Assembly: GCA_038503035.1 (NCBI GenBank)
Contig: JAVSML010000968.1
Coordinates: 1 to 64,000 of the forward strand
DNA from: Crocodylus rhombifer
Lineage: Eukaryota > Chordata > Crocodylia > Crocodylidae
Reading direction: 5' to 3'
DNA length: 64,000 nt
Each line of letters starts with the position of its first letter. Position 1 is the first letter of the stretch. The notes under the pieces are model-generated. The model searched no databases. It was not told the origin of the DNA and saw nothing but the letters and a program-made list of their open reading frames with translations. Made by a program: the position numbers and the translations under genes. This document shows positions 23,496-34,565 of this stretch, piece after piece.

Positions 23496-24120
23496 CCATG
23501 CTGCTGGGCTTTGCTGGTTGCTACATGGGCCCAGGACAATTCCAACCCTCCCTCCCCAACAGCCCCACCTCTCTGCTGATATATGTGTCAGGGTGTTGGC
23601 TTTTGTTGGGGTTTTTTGAGCGGGGGAGAGGGGTTAAGCCTTCCTCAGGCATTGGGTTTTTACACCTTCCTCAGGATTCTGCCAAGGCTAAGGAGTTTAA
23701 TTGGATTGTGCTTATGTTCTTGCAGGGACTTAAGCCTAGAAGTTCCCAGCTAGAGGATCTTGCCCTTTTACTCAGGGTCAGGCCAACTGTCATACTTGGT
23801 GTCAGGAAGGAATTTTACCCAATGGTCAGATTGGTATGGACTGTGGGGTTTTGCCTTCTTCTGTCATGTGGGACATGGCCCTCTTCGTGAGATCTCTTCA
23901 GCATATATAAACAACATTTATAGAAGCACTGACATTGACACTGGTCCCCGCAATCTACCTGTGTCAGTTTAGGGAGTAATGCCTTGTGTCAGGGTTGACT
24001 GTATAGTTTTGCTAAGAAGATAGACAATGGATTTGTAGAGGACGGTTTGTACAGAGATGATCTTGCCTCAGGGGGTTGAACCTAAGGCGGTCTTTTCTAA
24101 CCTGACTTCTCTATAAGTTT
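23496..24120 (+). mobile_element. Weak CR1-like remnant with tail
   Basis: Only the end is recognisable: GATGATCTTGCCTCAGGGGG and the following TTTTCTAACCTGACTTCTC resemble the CR1 tail at about 20428-20500. The preceding 500 bp show no clear RT motif. Confidence 0.4.
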
Positions 24121-24455
24121 ATGTAGACTGCTATGTCACAAAATATGGACCATTACCAAGCTTGGTAAGATGTAATGATGGAGAAAAGCATTACCTGAAT
24201 ATAAAAATGATATATGTATTCGAGTAGTCTCCTCAGGTCTCCTTTCTTTGGAAAGAGGAAGTATCAGGGCACTCACTTGGGAAACTAAAGTTCCTGAGTG
24301 TTCTCACTCAGGGGGATGTGTATTTCTGACTTTGCAGCACAGCAGGATAGTTACCATGTCACAGGTCAACTGCTAGCTCTGCATTCCTTTTGAAGTTCCA
24401 TAGGAGGGAGGATCTGGAACCAGAAATTAAAAAGCAACTGGGATTCTGTGTGAGA

Positions 24456-24530
24456 CTCTGTGGCTCAGTAAGGTGGACGCTTGCCTGGAAAGGAGGACAC
24501 TGGGTTATAGTTGAGACCCTTGCTCCTAAT
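24456..24530 (+). repeat. tRNA-derived SINE-like fragment
   Basis: CTGTGGCTCAGTAAGGTGGA resembles an internal Pol III A box and the downstream GGGTTATAGTTGAGACCC a degraded B box, at spacing suitable for a tRNA-like head. Probably a SINE; no intact tRNA cloverleaf is claimed. Confidence 0.45.
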
Positions 24531-24680
24531 GAGGCAAAACCTTTTCCCCTCTGCACTGCCCCTTATCCATTCTTTTTCAATGAATACTTAAGTGGATCAG
24601 CTTCAAAAGGAGCTCTGTAGAAGGAACTAGATGATGGATGACCTGCAGTATGGTGGTTCATGAAGTGTACTGCAAAGTCT

Positions 24681-24755
24681 AAGACAGCCAGATTCAAACC
24701 TTCTCTGGGACCTTCTCACTTGAGTGCCTTAGACACTGAGCTATGAGTGCAAAAG
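24681..24755 (-). repeat. tRNA-derived SINE-like fragment (opposite strand)
   Basis: On the minus strand, CATAGCTCAGTGTCTAAGG (A box) is followed by GAAGGTTTGAATCTGG (B box), with tRNA-like length between them. It faces the fragment at 24456-24530, so the two could pair as an inverted SINE pair. Confidence 0.55.
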
Positions 24756-24959
24756 AGATCCATCCCAGTTTTCTGTTCCCAGGGCTAAGTCTGATTGTAT
24801 GTTCTGGCCAGCTCTATTTCTGAGCATCTAAGACTTCTTGGCATTCACAAGGAGTGTGCATATGGCCTCAGCTGCTAGTTTGTATGCCCAGGCTGCATGC
24901 CTACATGGTCATACAAAGCCCTGTGCACATGAATGTTTATGTACCCAGGAATAGTAGAA

Positions 24960-25900
24960 GGTGCAATGATAAGAGATTTTTTGGGCCAATAACGATGCCA
25001 ATTTTTAACAAGCCATACTGACTGATACCGATCCTATTGCAACATCTGGCTGGTAAGTCTGTTGGGGGTGAAGGGGTGAAAGGACAGAATGGGCATGGGG
25101 GGAGGGCAGATCGAGGCCCCCACAGAGAGGGAGGGAGGGGGGCTGGGGCAGAACTGCGATAGGTTTGTTGGGGGGAGGGGAGAGGAGAAGGGAGACTGGC
25201 TCCCACCACTGCACACACCCCTGGGGGAGGCATCGGTGGGGGGTGTGCCCCCAGATCTGTGCACAGGATGAGGGCAGACTGCCACTGCAGGCTGGGACCC
25301 AGGCTGCACGCAGGGTGGGTGACAGCAGTGCTGGGGGACTACGGCAAATTTTGGAGTGGCTGCAGCACTATCCCCCCCCCTGTAGCCCCCAGGCAGCACT
25401 GCTGCCTGCCCTGAGTTCAGCCCTGGCCCAACCCCACCCCCATAAGAGCCCAGCACAGCCCCAGTCCCAGCCTGCAGTGGCAGCCCACCCTCACCTCACA
25501 TGCAGATCTGGGAGCACTTGCTACCCCTGCCTCCCCCAGGGATGCATGTAACAGTGGGAGCCACGCCCTCTCCCCATGTGTGGCTCAGTCCTGCGTCCCG
25601 CCCTGGCTGGGTAGCACCTGCCACTGGCCCAGCCCCTCTTTCTCCCTCACCACAGGGGCCTCGGTCTGCCCTCCCCCCCCACAACACCAAAAGACTTACC
25701 AGGAGGACCCAGCTGTTCTCCATGTTGCTGGGATGCACTCCTGGCTTCCTGCACACTGTGCTGTGGCTGCATGTGCCATTTATCAACCACATTAATTGGC
25801 CATATCAGCCAAGAAAAGGGTGACTGCTGATACCATCAATTTTCCTTATACTGGTGCCGATCCAGTATGAGACCAATGTATGGGTGCCCCTCTAAGAAAT
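24960..25900. repeat. GC-rich foldback element, copy 1
   Basis: Outer arms at about 25097-25122 and 25654-25680 are inverted copies (GGGAGGGCAGATCGAGGCC versus the complement of GGGCCTCGGTCTGCCCTCC). Inner arms at about 25211-25297 and 25470-25560 are also inverted (CCCCAGATCTGTGCA / TGCAGATCTGGGAGC and GACTGCCACTGCAGGCTGGG / its complement). The centre is near 25385. The inner arm also resembles the foldback at 33960-34565, so they are one family. AT-rich flanks with GATACCGAT and GCCAAT phrases may be the true ends. Confidence 0.65.
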
Positions 25901-26744
25901 ACAGTTTCAATATGTGCGTAAGTGGCATTTTTAGCACTTAGATGAACCAAAAATTAATGTAGATGATCAAATCTGGACAATTACATGGGCAGGAAGGGAA
26001 CAAAATTCTGCCCGAGTAAAAAAAAAACAAAAAAAACCCTCATATTTATCAGCGAAACCTGCTTCTTGTTGGTTTTTCTACGTGTGGCAGAAATCTGCCA
26101 AGATCTTTGGACAGCTTAAGGATGCCCTCATTCATAGCATCACCAAATGGGTCATTAATGAAACAGTAATTTATTAAAGATTCTGGACAACTGTTAAAGG
26201 GTTCCCTATCAGCCTCCTCTTAAGCAGGTCACAAACAGTATCTATTGTAGCTAGCATTAATGGATTTACTGCTTTCTCTGGGAAAGACATAATTCCCAGA
26301 GGAGGAATCTGATATGGTTTTCCTCCATAGGAACATCACCTTTATTCAGAAGTTCTGGATTCAAGTCATGAAGGTGACCTTGCCAAGGTGGCTGTACCAA
26401 CTTGGATGGTTCAGCTGTGAGGCGATTTAGTCCTAGCTGTGGTTTCTTTAAGTTATGGATATGGCAGGTCCGAGCCCCAGAGACAGCCATGACAGCCCGT
26501 GGTGGCCGTGCGGCTCCTGCCCAGCTCTGACTCCAATATTGCCCTTCCTTAGTTGTTTGCCCACAATGACTTGATCTTGTTAAAGACTGAATAAGGGAGG
26601 CTTACCCTTGGGCCTTAGTGTGAGCCCTGGTCCTACTAAATCTCCAGCAGGATTCCCCTGCACCCTACTTTTCTCAGCTATGACCTCAGGCTCAATAGGC
26701 CTTCTCGGCCTAACTGCTCCTCTGCAAGACACTTGTAGCCTTAA
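25901..26744. other. Unassigned intronic sequence
   Basis: No recognised gene. It may include the unrecognised 3' part of the LTR that follows on the minus strand; A-rich simple runs lie at about 26020-26038. Confidence 0.35.
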
Positions 26745-27530
26745 GGACTAATTGCATGGCTCTGTTCCACCCCTACACCATGCCCCAAGCCTCATAGGTG
26801 TTATTGCACCATCACACTCCATTGTAGGGATCTCAGCCTTGTCAGCATCCTCCGCTCTTGCTGTCATTGGGGCCTTTTAGCACAGGCCCACAGTACCAGA
26901 CCTGACTTCTAGGCTCCAGCCTCCTTGACTACAGGTCTAAGCAGTGGCCCCTTGTACCTATGGCCCCCCCTGGGCCCTGTACCCACTCTCAGGTCAATCA
27001 CGATCAGACTCAGTGGTTCTGGCAGTCCCTGGCTACAGTTCCTCCTGGACCTTGGTCCCCTCCTGAGCTCCTGGGCCCTCAGGGCCTCCCCAGGCAATTC
27101 CTGGAGTGCCAGTTCTCTGAGTCTGCCTTGAGCTGTCCTCAGTAAGGCTCAAGGCTAAACCACTGGTGCAACCTAAATACAAAGCATCTCAGCACTCTGT
27201 AATCACCCCCTCCCCCCAACTTCTCTCTGAGTTAAACCCAAAACAAGGCTACTTGCCTGCATCAAAAGCCCCTCTCTGCCCAAGCAACTTCCTGTTCCCA
27301 GACCAGCAGAGTTTCTTACTAAGTTTCACTGTCTGTTCAGCAGCCTTGCTGCTCTGCTGCCAGGAGCTCCTGCCTTCAAAGCTCTCGGGGCTGGACTGTC
27401 AGACTGGCTCAGGCGCTGAGTTTATATGGCTCAAGCCCAGCCCTGTGTTGGTCAGGTGAATCCTTAACCACCCATTTTGCTATCTGCAAACCTCTCTCAG
27501 GCTGCTTGCCCTCTTAAAGGGACAGGCACA
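26745..27530 (-). mobile_element. LTR, family C (copy 2), with TATA box
   Basis: On the minus strand it begins at 27530 with TGTGCCTGTCCCTTTAAGAG and has GCCATATAAACTCAGC about 105 bp in, a good LTR start and TATA box. Further along comes the segment shared with 12060-12500 and 45005-45365 (CACACCTATGAGGC-like). The 3' end is not defined, and no gag, pol or env remnants were seen nearby, so it is read as a solo or partial LTR of an endogenous retrovirus. Confidence 0.6.
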
Positions 27531-28229
27531 CCCCAGTATCCAGTCATAATGGAACTGAAAGATAGGGACTCCATGTGGCCTAGTAGAGCCAAGATTGTAG
27601 TCCATAAGAAAATGGTACATGATTCCAAAATGATAGAATCCATACAGATTGTAATCTAATATGTTTCATGTGATGAGAAGTAATTATTTTTGTGCCTCCT
27701 TTACATAATGAGAGGTTGTGCTAGAGAAGGACTTCTTACAACAGCAGTGAGGAAGAGGCAGAGAAATAAAACTCTTTAAAAAAATCTGTATTTGTCCAGA
27801 TGTTTCTGTTGAAAGGTGTTGAAGAGATCTAGGTTCCATTTTTGCAGATAGATATTAATGGAAATATCTTCATTATTGGCACTGTAAGTACCAAGTAAAA
27901 ACAGTGATAATCATGAGACAGTTTCCAATCGTTGTGTTAGACTAGATCACCATGTATTACAAATGCGACCAATGTTGAAGATGGCTGTAGAGGAAAAGGC
28001 TGTTTACCAATGGGAAAGTATGACGGTACAGTACAGATGGGGCTACTGTCACAGCCTGAAGTCATTTTTCACACCACAGCACTGATGTTCCTGAATGCAG
28101 AAATCAGACACTGATAACTGAGATATGAAGGTACTAGAGCTGAAAAAATATGTCTGTCAGACAATTGGAACAAACAGGATTTAATAAGTCAGTGTTGACA
28201 TACCAATTTCTTCTTAGAACTGGATAAAC
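27531..28229. other. Unassigned intronic sequence
   Basis: No gene or repeat recognised. Confidence 0.4.
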
Positions 28230-29740
28230 TCTTACAGGATCAGCCTCAGGAAACAAAGGAGAGGATTGCTGCTTCTGCCTCCTAGGAGCCCAAGTCAGGC
28301 AACCCTTACTTATTACTCAAGATCTACAAACCTGGTAACCCAGGCCACCCCACTGTCTGACACTGACACCATCATGAAATGAGTCTCTGGCTACATAGAC
28401 TCTATACTATTCCTGTATGACACTGAAGTTGCCAGCTATTTGAAAAACACCACAGATTTCTTAAAGAAACTGGCATTCATTGACAAGCTTCCAGCTGATG
28501 CCATATTTGTTACCATGGATCTCTCATACACTGACACCCTGTGAGAAAGAGAGAGAGTCACAGGGCACAAAAGAACAAGGGCTAAACATAGGGTCAGTGG
28601 TCCCAGACTAACAGCCCCAAAGGACCCAGCAGAAACCCTCCTTACCCAGTTGTTTCTGGAGGAGAGGGGCTGGGAACTCCAATTCTGGTATAAAGAGGAG
28701 CCCGGAACAGGCAAGAGGGGGGAGTGTGGAACCGGAAGGAGGAGGATCGTGCCAAGCCAGGGTTTGAAGGTTTGCAGTGGACACATTGCCACCACATTGT
28801 ATATAAGAAAAAAAAAAAAAAAATCAAGTGAACCACAGCTACCTTTGCCACCAGATTTCATCCTAAGCACACCACTAAAGCCACTGTCTACAGCCAAGCT
28901 CTGCATTATAACCATATCTGCTCTGTTCCCACCAACCTGCATCAGAACAGATTTAAGGATCTGGAGCAGGAATTTCTAGAACTACAATACAATCCCCAAA
29001 CTGTAGCCATTCAAATCAACAAAGCCAGACTCAAGCCTCACTCCAACCTGCTACAATACCAGGCTTGGGACAAGGACAATAGAGTCCCTCTGGTTGTCAC
29101 ATGCTGCTCTCAGTTTAAACACTTTAGTCACATCATTAATGACCTTCAACCCTCCTGGAAAAGTAGTCCATCTCAAAGTAGTCAAGGGGGGCACACCTGT
29201 CCTGGTGTGTAGGCAAGCCCCTAAACCTTAAATGGCATCTCTCAAGGAACAAGTTACTTAACTCCTAGTTTCACTGAGGCACCAGGCCTTGCAATGGACC
29301 CACATACCTGTTGTGCCCCAACATCAGTACAGACCATATCATCACTGGGCTGAATAACACCGACTATAACCTATGAAGTTTATTCACTTGCAAGCCTACC
29401 AACATCATATATGCCATCACCTGTTCAAAGTGCCCCTCTGCTATCTACATGGGACAGATGAGGTGATCCCAACATGAAAAAAAAAAAAGAATGAAAATGG
29501 ATCTGATATCAGCTACAGAAAGATGCAGAGGCCTGTGGCAGAACATTTTAAAATCCCTGGACTTTCCATCACTGACCTGAGGATGGCTATTCCAAGGCAG
29601 AAATCAATTTGAACAGGAAATCGTGGAACAAGAAATCATTCACAGTCTGGATTGTGTTAATTATGGTTTAAACAGAGACTATGGATTTTTATCTCATTAC
29701 CTGGATTAGCTTTTGTAAATCCTTCTGTTCCTCTGGATTT
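28230..29740 (+). mobile_element. Penelope-like retroelement relic (RT plus GIY-YIG)
   Basis: Translated pieces appear in the order expected of a Penelope-like element. YLLLKIYKPGNPGHPTV (28308-28358) and VSGYIDSILFLYDTEVAS, then FIDKLPADAIFVTMDLSY (to about 28530) are RT motifs. RFKDLEQEF to RVPLVVTCCSQFKHF (28950-29160) matches the post-RT region. CKPTNIIYAITCSKCPSAIY (about 29390-29450) is the start of a GIY-YIG endonuclease, and VAEHFKIPGLSITDLRMAI to GLNRDYGFLSHY (29545-29700) its end. Stops, frameshifts and an unrelated segment at about 28545-28930, where the RT YADD-equivalent should be, show it is dead. Known family role: retrotransposition using a GIY-YIG nuclease. Confidence 0.85.
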
Positions 29741-30199
29741 ATTGCTTGCTTGTTTGCATCTTCTAGCATGGCCCCTCTCTCCTGGCTCACAGAGGCTGAC
29801 TCCAACAACACCCATCAACTCTTCTGCTTCTTGGTCCAGGCATGTGTCACATTTGGTTGCAACACAAAGTGTCCAAATTCAAATGTGAACCAAATGTGAA
29901 TCATGCTGGGCCACTAAGGGGGCATTCTGGAAGGTGGAAGATTGACAGTGGGTCCTACATGTGCAGCCCCATGAGGGGCACTGGAGAGAGAGTTTCAGTC
30001 TCTAGTGACTTTTTTGTTGTTGCTGACAAGATTTTCAAGCTTGGCCCCAAATTCCTCTCTCCTTATACACTTCTTCATGCACATCTTTTCACAGCATGTG
30101 ACAAAGCGAGCTTTAGCCCTCAAAATATCGTGGTATACACATATATTTTACTTTGATTAGTCTGTAAGGTTAAAATAATTATGCCTTCTACTATACTGT
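29741..30199. other. Possible Penelope 3' UTR and unassigned sequence
   Basis: It directly follows the relic's C-terminus, so part of it may be 3' UTR. No tail of the kind seen at 32240-32395 is recognisable here. Confidence 0.35.
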
Positions 30200-30660
30200 G
30201 GGCACATCTACACAAGTTGTATACTTGAGCAGTTGACTAATTAACTGTGCAGCAAACGTCTTGGTGTCTACACATGCACCTCTATTAGGGCACATGAAAC
30301 TAATAAACTCTGCAGCAAGGTAGTCTTGTAAAATACAAGTACTACCCTCCTCCTGCAGTTTTTTCATATGCAGCAGTGCACACATAGACATTGCCTCACA
30401 TGGCTGGGGTGCAAGGTGCCTCAACACGGGGGCTAGCCAGCAGGCAGCCCCTAAGCTGAGGCACTCTATGCTCCAGCCAGCCCCCTCACAGCACATGTAG
30501 CCTGATCTGACAGCTCTGGGCTGGTAGGCTTACCCCCTGGATCTCCTATAAGCCCAGACTGGGGCAACGTGCTCTGGAGTTTTTTGTTCCCAGGCACACG
30601 TTCAAGTGGTGCACCCAGAAGCAAAAAAAACTCCAAAGCAATAAGCTTATGTGTATGCCT
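30200..30660. mobile_element. Harbinger-like MITE
   Basis: It starts GGGCACATCTACACAAG, and its other edge, in complement, reads AGGCATACACATAAG. About 30200-30345 aligns inverted with about 35445-35575 (CTCTGCAGCAAGGTAGT and CTAATAAACTC shared). The terminus matches the end of the Harbinger relic at 49244 (GTGTAGATGCACACCC in complement). No 3-bp TSD could be shown. Non-coding. Confidence 0.5.
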
Positions 30661-30765
30661 TGGACCTATTAAACCAAGATGTGAGGTCCCTGGTGCTCAA
30701 ACTTCAGGAAAGAGGTTTGAGCCACAGCGGTAACATCTCAGGTTACTGGAATATTAGCTAGGACT

Positions 30766-31395
30766 TCATAAGATCATAGGCAAGTAGGGCTGGAAAGGAA
30801 CTTGAGGCTGCATCCAGAAGAGTGAGGATGTTTGCTTCCCCAGGGACAAGTACCAGCAGCACACCTTGTGCCACTGCCACTTGTCCCTGGGGAATGCCCA
30901 TGCCACACGCACTCTGCTGGCAGGGCAGGTTACCTTGGGTGGGGTAGAGAAGTCTAGGGCCAGCAACTGTGCTGGCCTCAGCAGCTTTACCTGGGGTCCT
31001 GGGAGCCTCCCAAGGCTGCAGCTGCCAAAATATGGCTCTAGCTGTCCAGGCTTTGGTTTTGTGCTGTGTGCACTGCCACCACATGGGCCTCCCTGCTTTT
31101 TAACATGCCTTGACTTGTCTATGATCTTATGAAGTCCCAGCACTGCAAGGTAGCAGTGCAGGGAATGTCTGTATGTGTGGTGTGTGGCACTGCAGACAGG
31201 TCTGCAGCACCACATACTGCACGTCCAAGCCTCTCTCTTTGTAGTCCCTGAGCTCATTTACTCCATCCCCCTGCTCAAGGCAGGATCATCCCTGACTAAA
31301 CCATCCCAGTTAAAATGTCTGTCTAACCTGCTTCTGAACATATCCAGGGATGGAGGTTCCATAACCTCTCTAGGTAGCCTCTTCAAATGCTAAAC
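30766..31395 (-). mobile_element. CR1 3'-end fragment interrupted by ~450 bp
   Basis: Minus-strand CR1 tail text appears at 30776-30805 (GTAGGGCTGGAAAGGAAC) and at 31258-31395 (CCCCCTGCTCAAGGCAGGAT ... ACATATCCAGGGATGG). In the CR1 at 46738-47155 these two stretches are adjacent, so about 30806-31257 is extra DNA. That segment holds a hairpin (TTCCCCAGGGACAAGT and its complement, 30837-30897), and CTATGATCTTATGAAGTCC at 31118-31136 is the inverse of 30766-30784. Confidence 0.6.
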
Positions 31396-31571
31396 CACAC
31401 TCAGAGGCTGTGTCTACATGCGGTGGATTGTGTAGTTATTACTGAATATTTGTCTGGAAAATGTTTTTTTTCCAAAACTAAAGTGTTTTTTAATATGCCT
31501 ATGATTTCAAAGTAAAGCTGCCTCCCAGAAAGACAGATTTTAAAACCCAGAGATTCAGTTTCATCAGACCG

Positions 31572-31750
31572 GGACACATCTACATGAGACTAATTCTGGT
31601 TTACGTTAGTACATCATGTCAAAAGCCATGTAATGTGCTAATGCACAGCAGAATTAGTCTACTGCACATTAACATCACTAAAAATGTTTGCGTTGGTGCT
31701 ACTGCGCAGTAGCATTGGTTACTGCACATTAATGCACATGTAGATGTGCC
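31572..31750. mobile_element. MITE with CATCTACATG termini
   Basis: The left end GACACATCTACATGAG and the complement of the right end, GGCACATCTACATGTG, form inverted termini about 180 bp apart. The interior is non-coding with TGCACATTAA phrases in both orientations. The termini resemble those of the MITEs at 30200 and 34972 and the Harbinger end at 49244. A target duplication is not evident. Confidence 0.55.
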
Positions 31751-31929
31751 TCCTGTAGGGGAAAGGCACTAAGTAACATTTCTTCCCCATAGGTTGACTG
31801 GAGAAAAATAAAGTAACAATGACAGCAAGAAGCTAAAACTAGTCAAAACAATATCAGATTTAAAGAAAGAAAGAAATTATGAAGAAGCAACTACTTTTTA
31901 AAATCTTTTTTGTATCTACTGGATACAAA

Positions 31930-32395
31930 AAATCATGGACTAAATATAGACATTGGATTTATGACACATTATAACCTGCCTAACATCTGACTCCCCAGGT
32001 AAACTCTCCACTTTTTCCCAGCTATTCTCATTCCCTTCCCCACCTCACCCTCCTGTCTCTCATCGTTTGACTACAACTACATTCATTCCCCCTTCCCCCT
32101 CCCCCGAACCCCCTATCCCCTTTCTGTCTCTGACCTACTGGCCACCTCAATTCATGTTTTAACTGACTGACTTTCTTGCATAGGTACTGGCCTCTGGCTG
32201 CTTTACCACTCCATCCAGGAAGAGCACAGACCATCTGCAGACACTTCTTTAACCTGACAAAGGGTATTTGTGCCCGAAAGCTCACTAAGAAGAACTTTTC
32301 CAACTATTTGAGGTGGTCTAATAAAAGATATCTGATTTACCCAAAGAACCTTGTCTGCCTATGTTTTTAGACCAACACAGCTACAACCTACACCC
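31930..32395 (+). mobile_element. Penelope-like element 3' end
   Basis: DIGFMTHYNLPNI followed by TGA (31942-31985) matches the C-terminus of Penelope-like proteins with the final stop. A pyrimidine-rich 3' UTR follows, ending in GTATTTGTGCCCGAAAGCTC, then AACTTTTCCAACTATTTGAG, then GGTCTAATAAAAGATATC and GACCAACACAGCTACAACC. The same tail occurs as an inverted pair at 57058-57400 and reversed at 60545-60660. Confidence 0.75.
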
Positions 32396-32689
32396 CTGAA
32401 GTAGCAACTACACACTCTAGGTGTTCCAGCTCCTTGTTACAGGTGGCACTGATGGGTGGACCCATTCTGTGCTCCCCGTTTTGATGGGGGACAGTTAAGG
32501 TCATGCAGTATGAGTGCACAGCCTCATTAGATATTTTTTAGCCAAAAGAATCTGAGCTAATACACAGGTATGTACACAGCTAGTGAGATTTTTATGGGTA
32601 AATGATACAAAAAGTTATCTTATGTCTGTACACAGCACTGACAGGGTTGTTATTGGAGTACCAAGGTACAGTTAGAGGTATGCACACTC

Positions 32690-32917
32690 CATAAAGATGT
32701 TGAAAACTTCAAGAAGATTCCAAGAAAAACCACAAGAAAGGTGCAAAGGCTGGAAAATACAGTTCACAGTGACAGCTTAAAGAACCCAATCTATTTAACT
32801 TATCAAATAACATATTAAAGAAGATGCTTGATTGTGATCTATAAAGACCTATATATTGAGAAATTTCTGGAAACTAGACAGATTTTTAGCTACCATGGAC
32901 TCTGTCTTCCCGTAGAA
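32690..32917 (+). mobile_element. Very old CR1-like fragment
   Basis: VQRLENTVHSDSLKNPIYLT and the following text resemble the CR1 C-terminal region ([11 protein letters not shown] ... LNLFSLQKRRL), with frame changes. It appears to continue after the hAT insertion at 32918-33088. The match is weak. Confidence 0.35.
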
Positions 32918-33088
32918 TGGTGGTTCCCGATTTGTGGTATGGGTACCACCAGTGGTACTCAGACAACTTGTCAGTGGTACACGTTAACAGATATAATTAC
33001 TTTATATGACAAAAATTTGCTGGTGGTACTTAAGGTTGTATCATTTTAAACTGGTGGTGCACAATCTGTCAGAGTTTGGGAACCACTG
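32918..33088. mobile_element. 171-bp hAT MITE with 8-bp TSD
   Basis: Inverted termini TGGTGGTTCCC and GGGAACCACTG bound the element. Flanking 8-mers CCGTAGAA (32910-32917) and TCGTAGAA (33089-33096) differ at one position. Inside, GTGGTACTCAGACAACTTG and GTGGTGCACAATCTG phrases are typical of short hAT derivatives. Non-coding. Confidence 0.75.
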
Positions 33089-33096
33089 TCGTAGAA

Positions 33097-33790
33097 GAAA
33101 TGAACAAATAAGTGAACAAAAAAAATGCTCAAAAACATACAATAGTTTCAATGCTCCACAGTATCCCAGGAGGTAGGCTGTGTGGGATCTAATAACTTAT
33201 CTTTCCAGCTGTATTTTCTCATTCTGAGGTCAAGAAAGGCTTATACATCCAAGCCTAACAGAAACAAAATCATATTCCCTTAAGGTGGCCTTTCTTGGGA
33301 TGGTAGTGCTAGAGGACTAGATGGAAAAATTGAGGGAATTAGAGCAAAGGCATGTTTTCTCCCCTCTGGTAACCCTTGGTTTGAGGCATACTACTGTTGT
33401 AAATTATATAATCCCTAATGCAGCTCACCCTAATATATCAGGTTCATCAGAAGATCCTCCAGCTAATTCCCAAGAAGTAGGGCAGAACCGTGATGGATAT
33501 TGGAGCATTCAGCCAAGCAGCAATTCCTCTGTCACTCCACTGTAGTAGCAATGAAAAAAGAATAGGTCTGTCCAAATCTGTAAACTGCTGTATGAAAATA
33601 CTACCTGTGATGTTTAGTCTCTTACCCTTGTAGGGAGGCTACAAATGTCCTTAGTGAAGCAAAGTTCTTTTCTACCTTGGGATTCATGTAGGCATGAAGA
33701 GGAGGCAAAAAATGGCAGAAAAATTTCTGATAAAATGATCCAGTATAACTACGGCCCTGAGAGAATCATGGATTTATTGTAAAAAATGAG
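33097..33790. other. Unassigned intronic sequence
   Basis: No recognised gene or repeat end. Confidence 0.4.
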
Positions 33791-33921
33791 TGGCATGTGC
33801 ATGAGTAAAGTAACTTTTTTCATGGAATATTCATGGAACTGCCATTGATCTTGGCAAATGGGTCCTGGTAGTTCCATGAATGTTTTGTGAAAAAAGATAC
33901 TTTACCTGCGTACATGTGGCA
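33791..33921. repeat. 131-bp snapback palindrome
   Basis: The left arm 33791-33844 (TGGCATGTGCATG ... TTCATGGAACTGCCA) pairs with the right arm 33866-33921 (TGGTAGTTCCATGAA ... TACATGTGGCA), leaving a loop of about 21 bases. Arms of about 55 bp with few mismatches suggest a foldback MITE or a replication-generated inverted duplication. Confidence 0.75.
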
Positions 33922-33959
33922 GGCACGCATACAGTCATAGACAGCAGAAGGCCGGGGCT

Positions 33960-34565
33960 AATCCCCTCAAACACAGGGCAACACTGAGGACCACAAGGCA
34001 GCCTCAGCATGGGCTCTGGGCAGCTGCAGTGAGGAGGGGAGGGGCACACACAGACAGACACGGAGCCTGCACACAGCCATGATTGCAGCCAGAAGGTGTG
34101 CTGAGCACTGCCTACCACAGCAGGTTAGTCAGGGAAGGGGAAGGAGCATAGGGGTGGGGCATTAACTGGGGTGAGTGGGGCCCTGGGGTGGGTTGTGAGA
34201 TATATGGAGCCTGGGAAGCTGGTCCAGTGGTGCGGGGGTGCTCCCACCATTGCATGTACCTTGGGAGAAGCCCAGGGGGGCCTGTGCCCCCCAGCTCTGT
34301 GCATGGGGTGGAGGCAGGCTGCCCTCTGCATTCTGGGCTCTGCACCCCACTGCCCCAAAAGCTGGCTTATCTGCTGTGGTGGGCAGTGCTCTGTATGCCA
34401 TCTGGCTGCAATCCTGGCTGTGTGCAGGCTCTGTGTCTGTGTGTGTGTGCTCCCTGTCCCTCTTTTCCCCCCATTCCCCATCTCTGCTGCAGCCACTCAG
34501 ACCCCACACCCGAGCTGCACTGTGGCCCTCTGCACTGCCCCATATTTGAAGAGGCTAAGGCCCAT
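33960..34565. repeat. GC-rich foldback element, copy 2
   Basis: The left arm (about 33962-34130) and right arm (about 34357-34560) are inverted copies. GGAGCCTGCACACAGCCATG with ATTGCAGCCAGAAGG on the left matches the complement of CCATCTGGCTGCAATCCTGG with CTGTGTGCAGGCTCTGTGTC on the right. The central part (CTCCCACCATTGCA ... GTGCCCCCCAGCTCTGTGCA) resembles the inner arm of the foldback at 24960-25900. Frames up to 150 codons are compositional. Confidence 0.65.
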
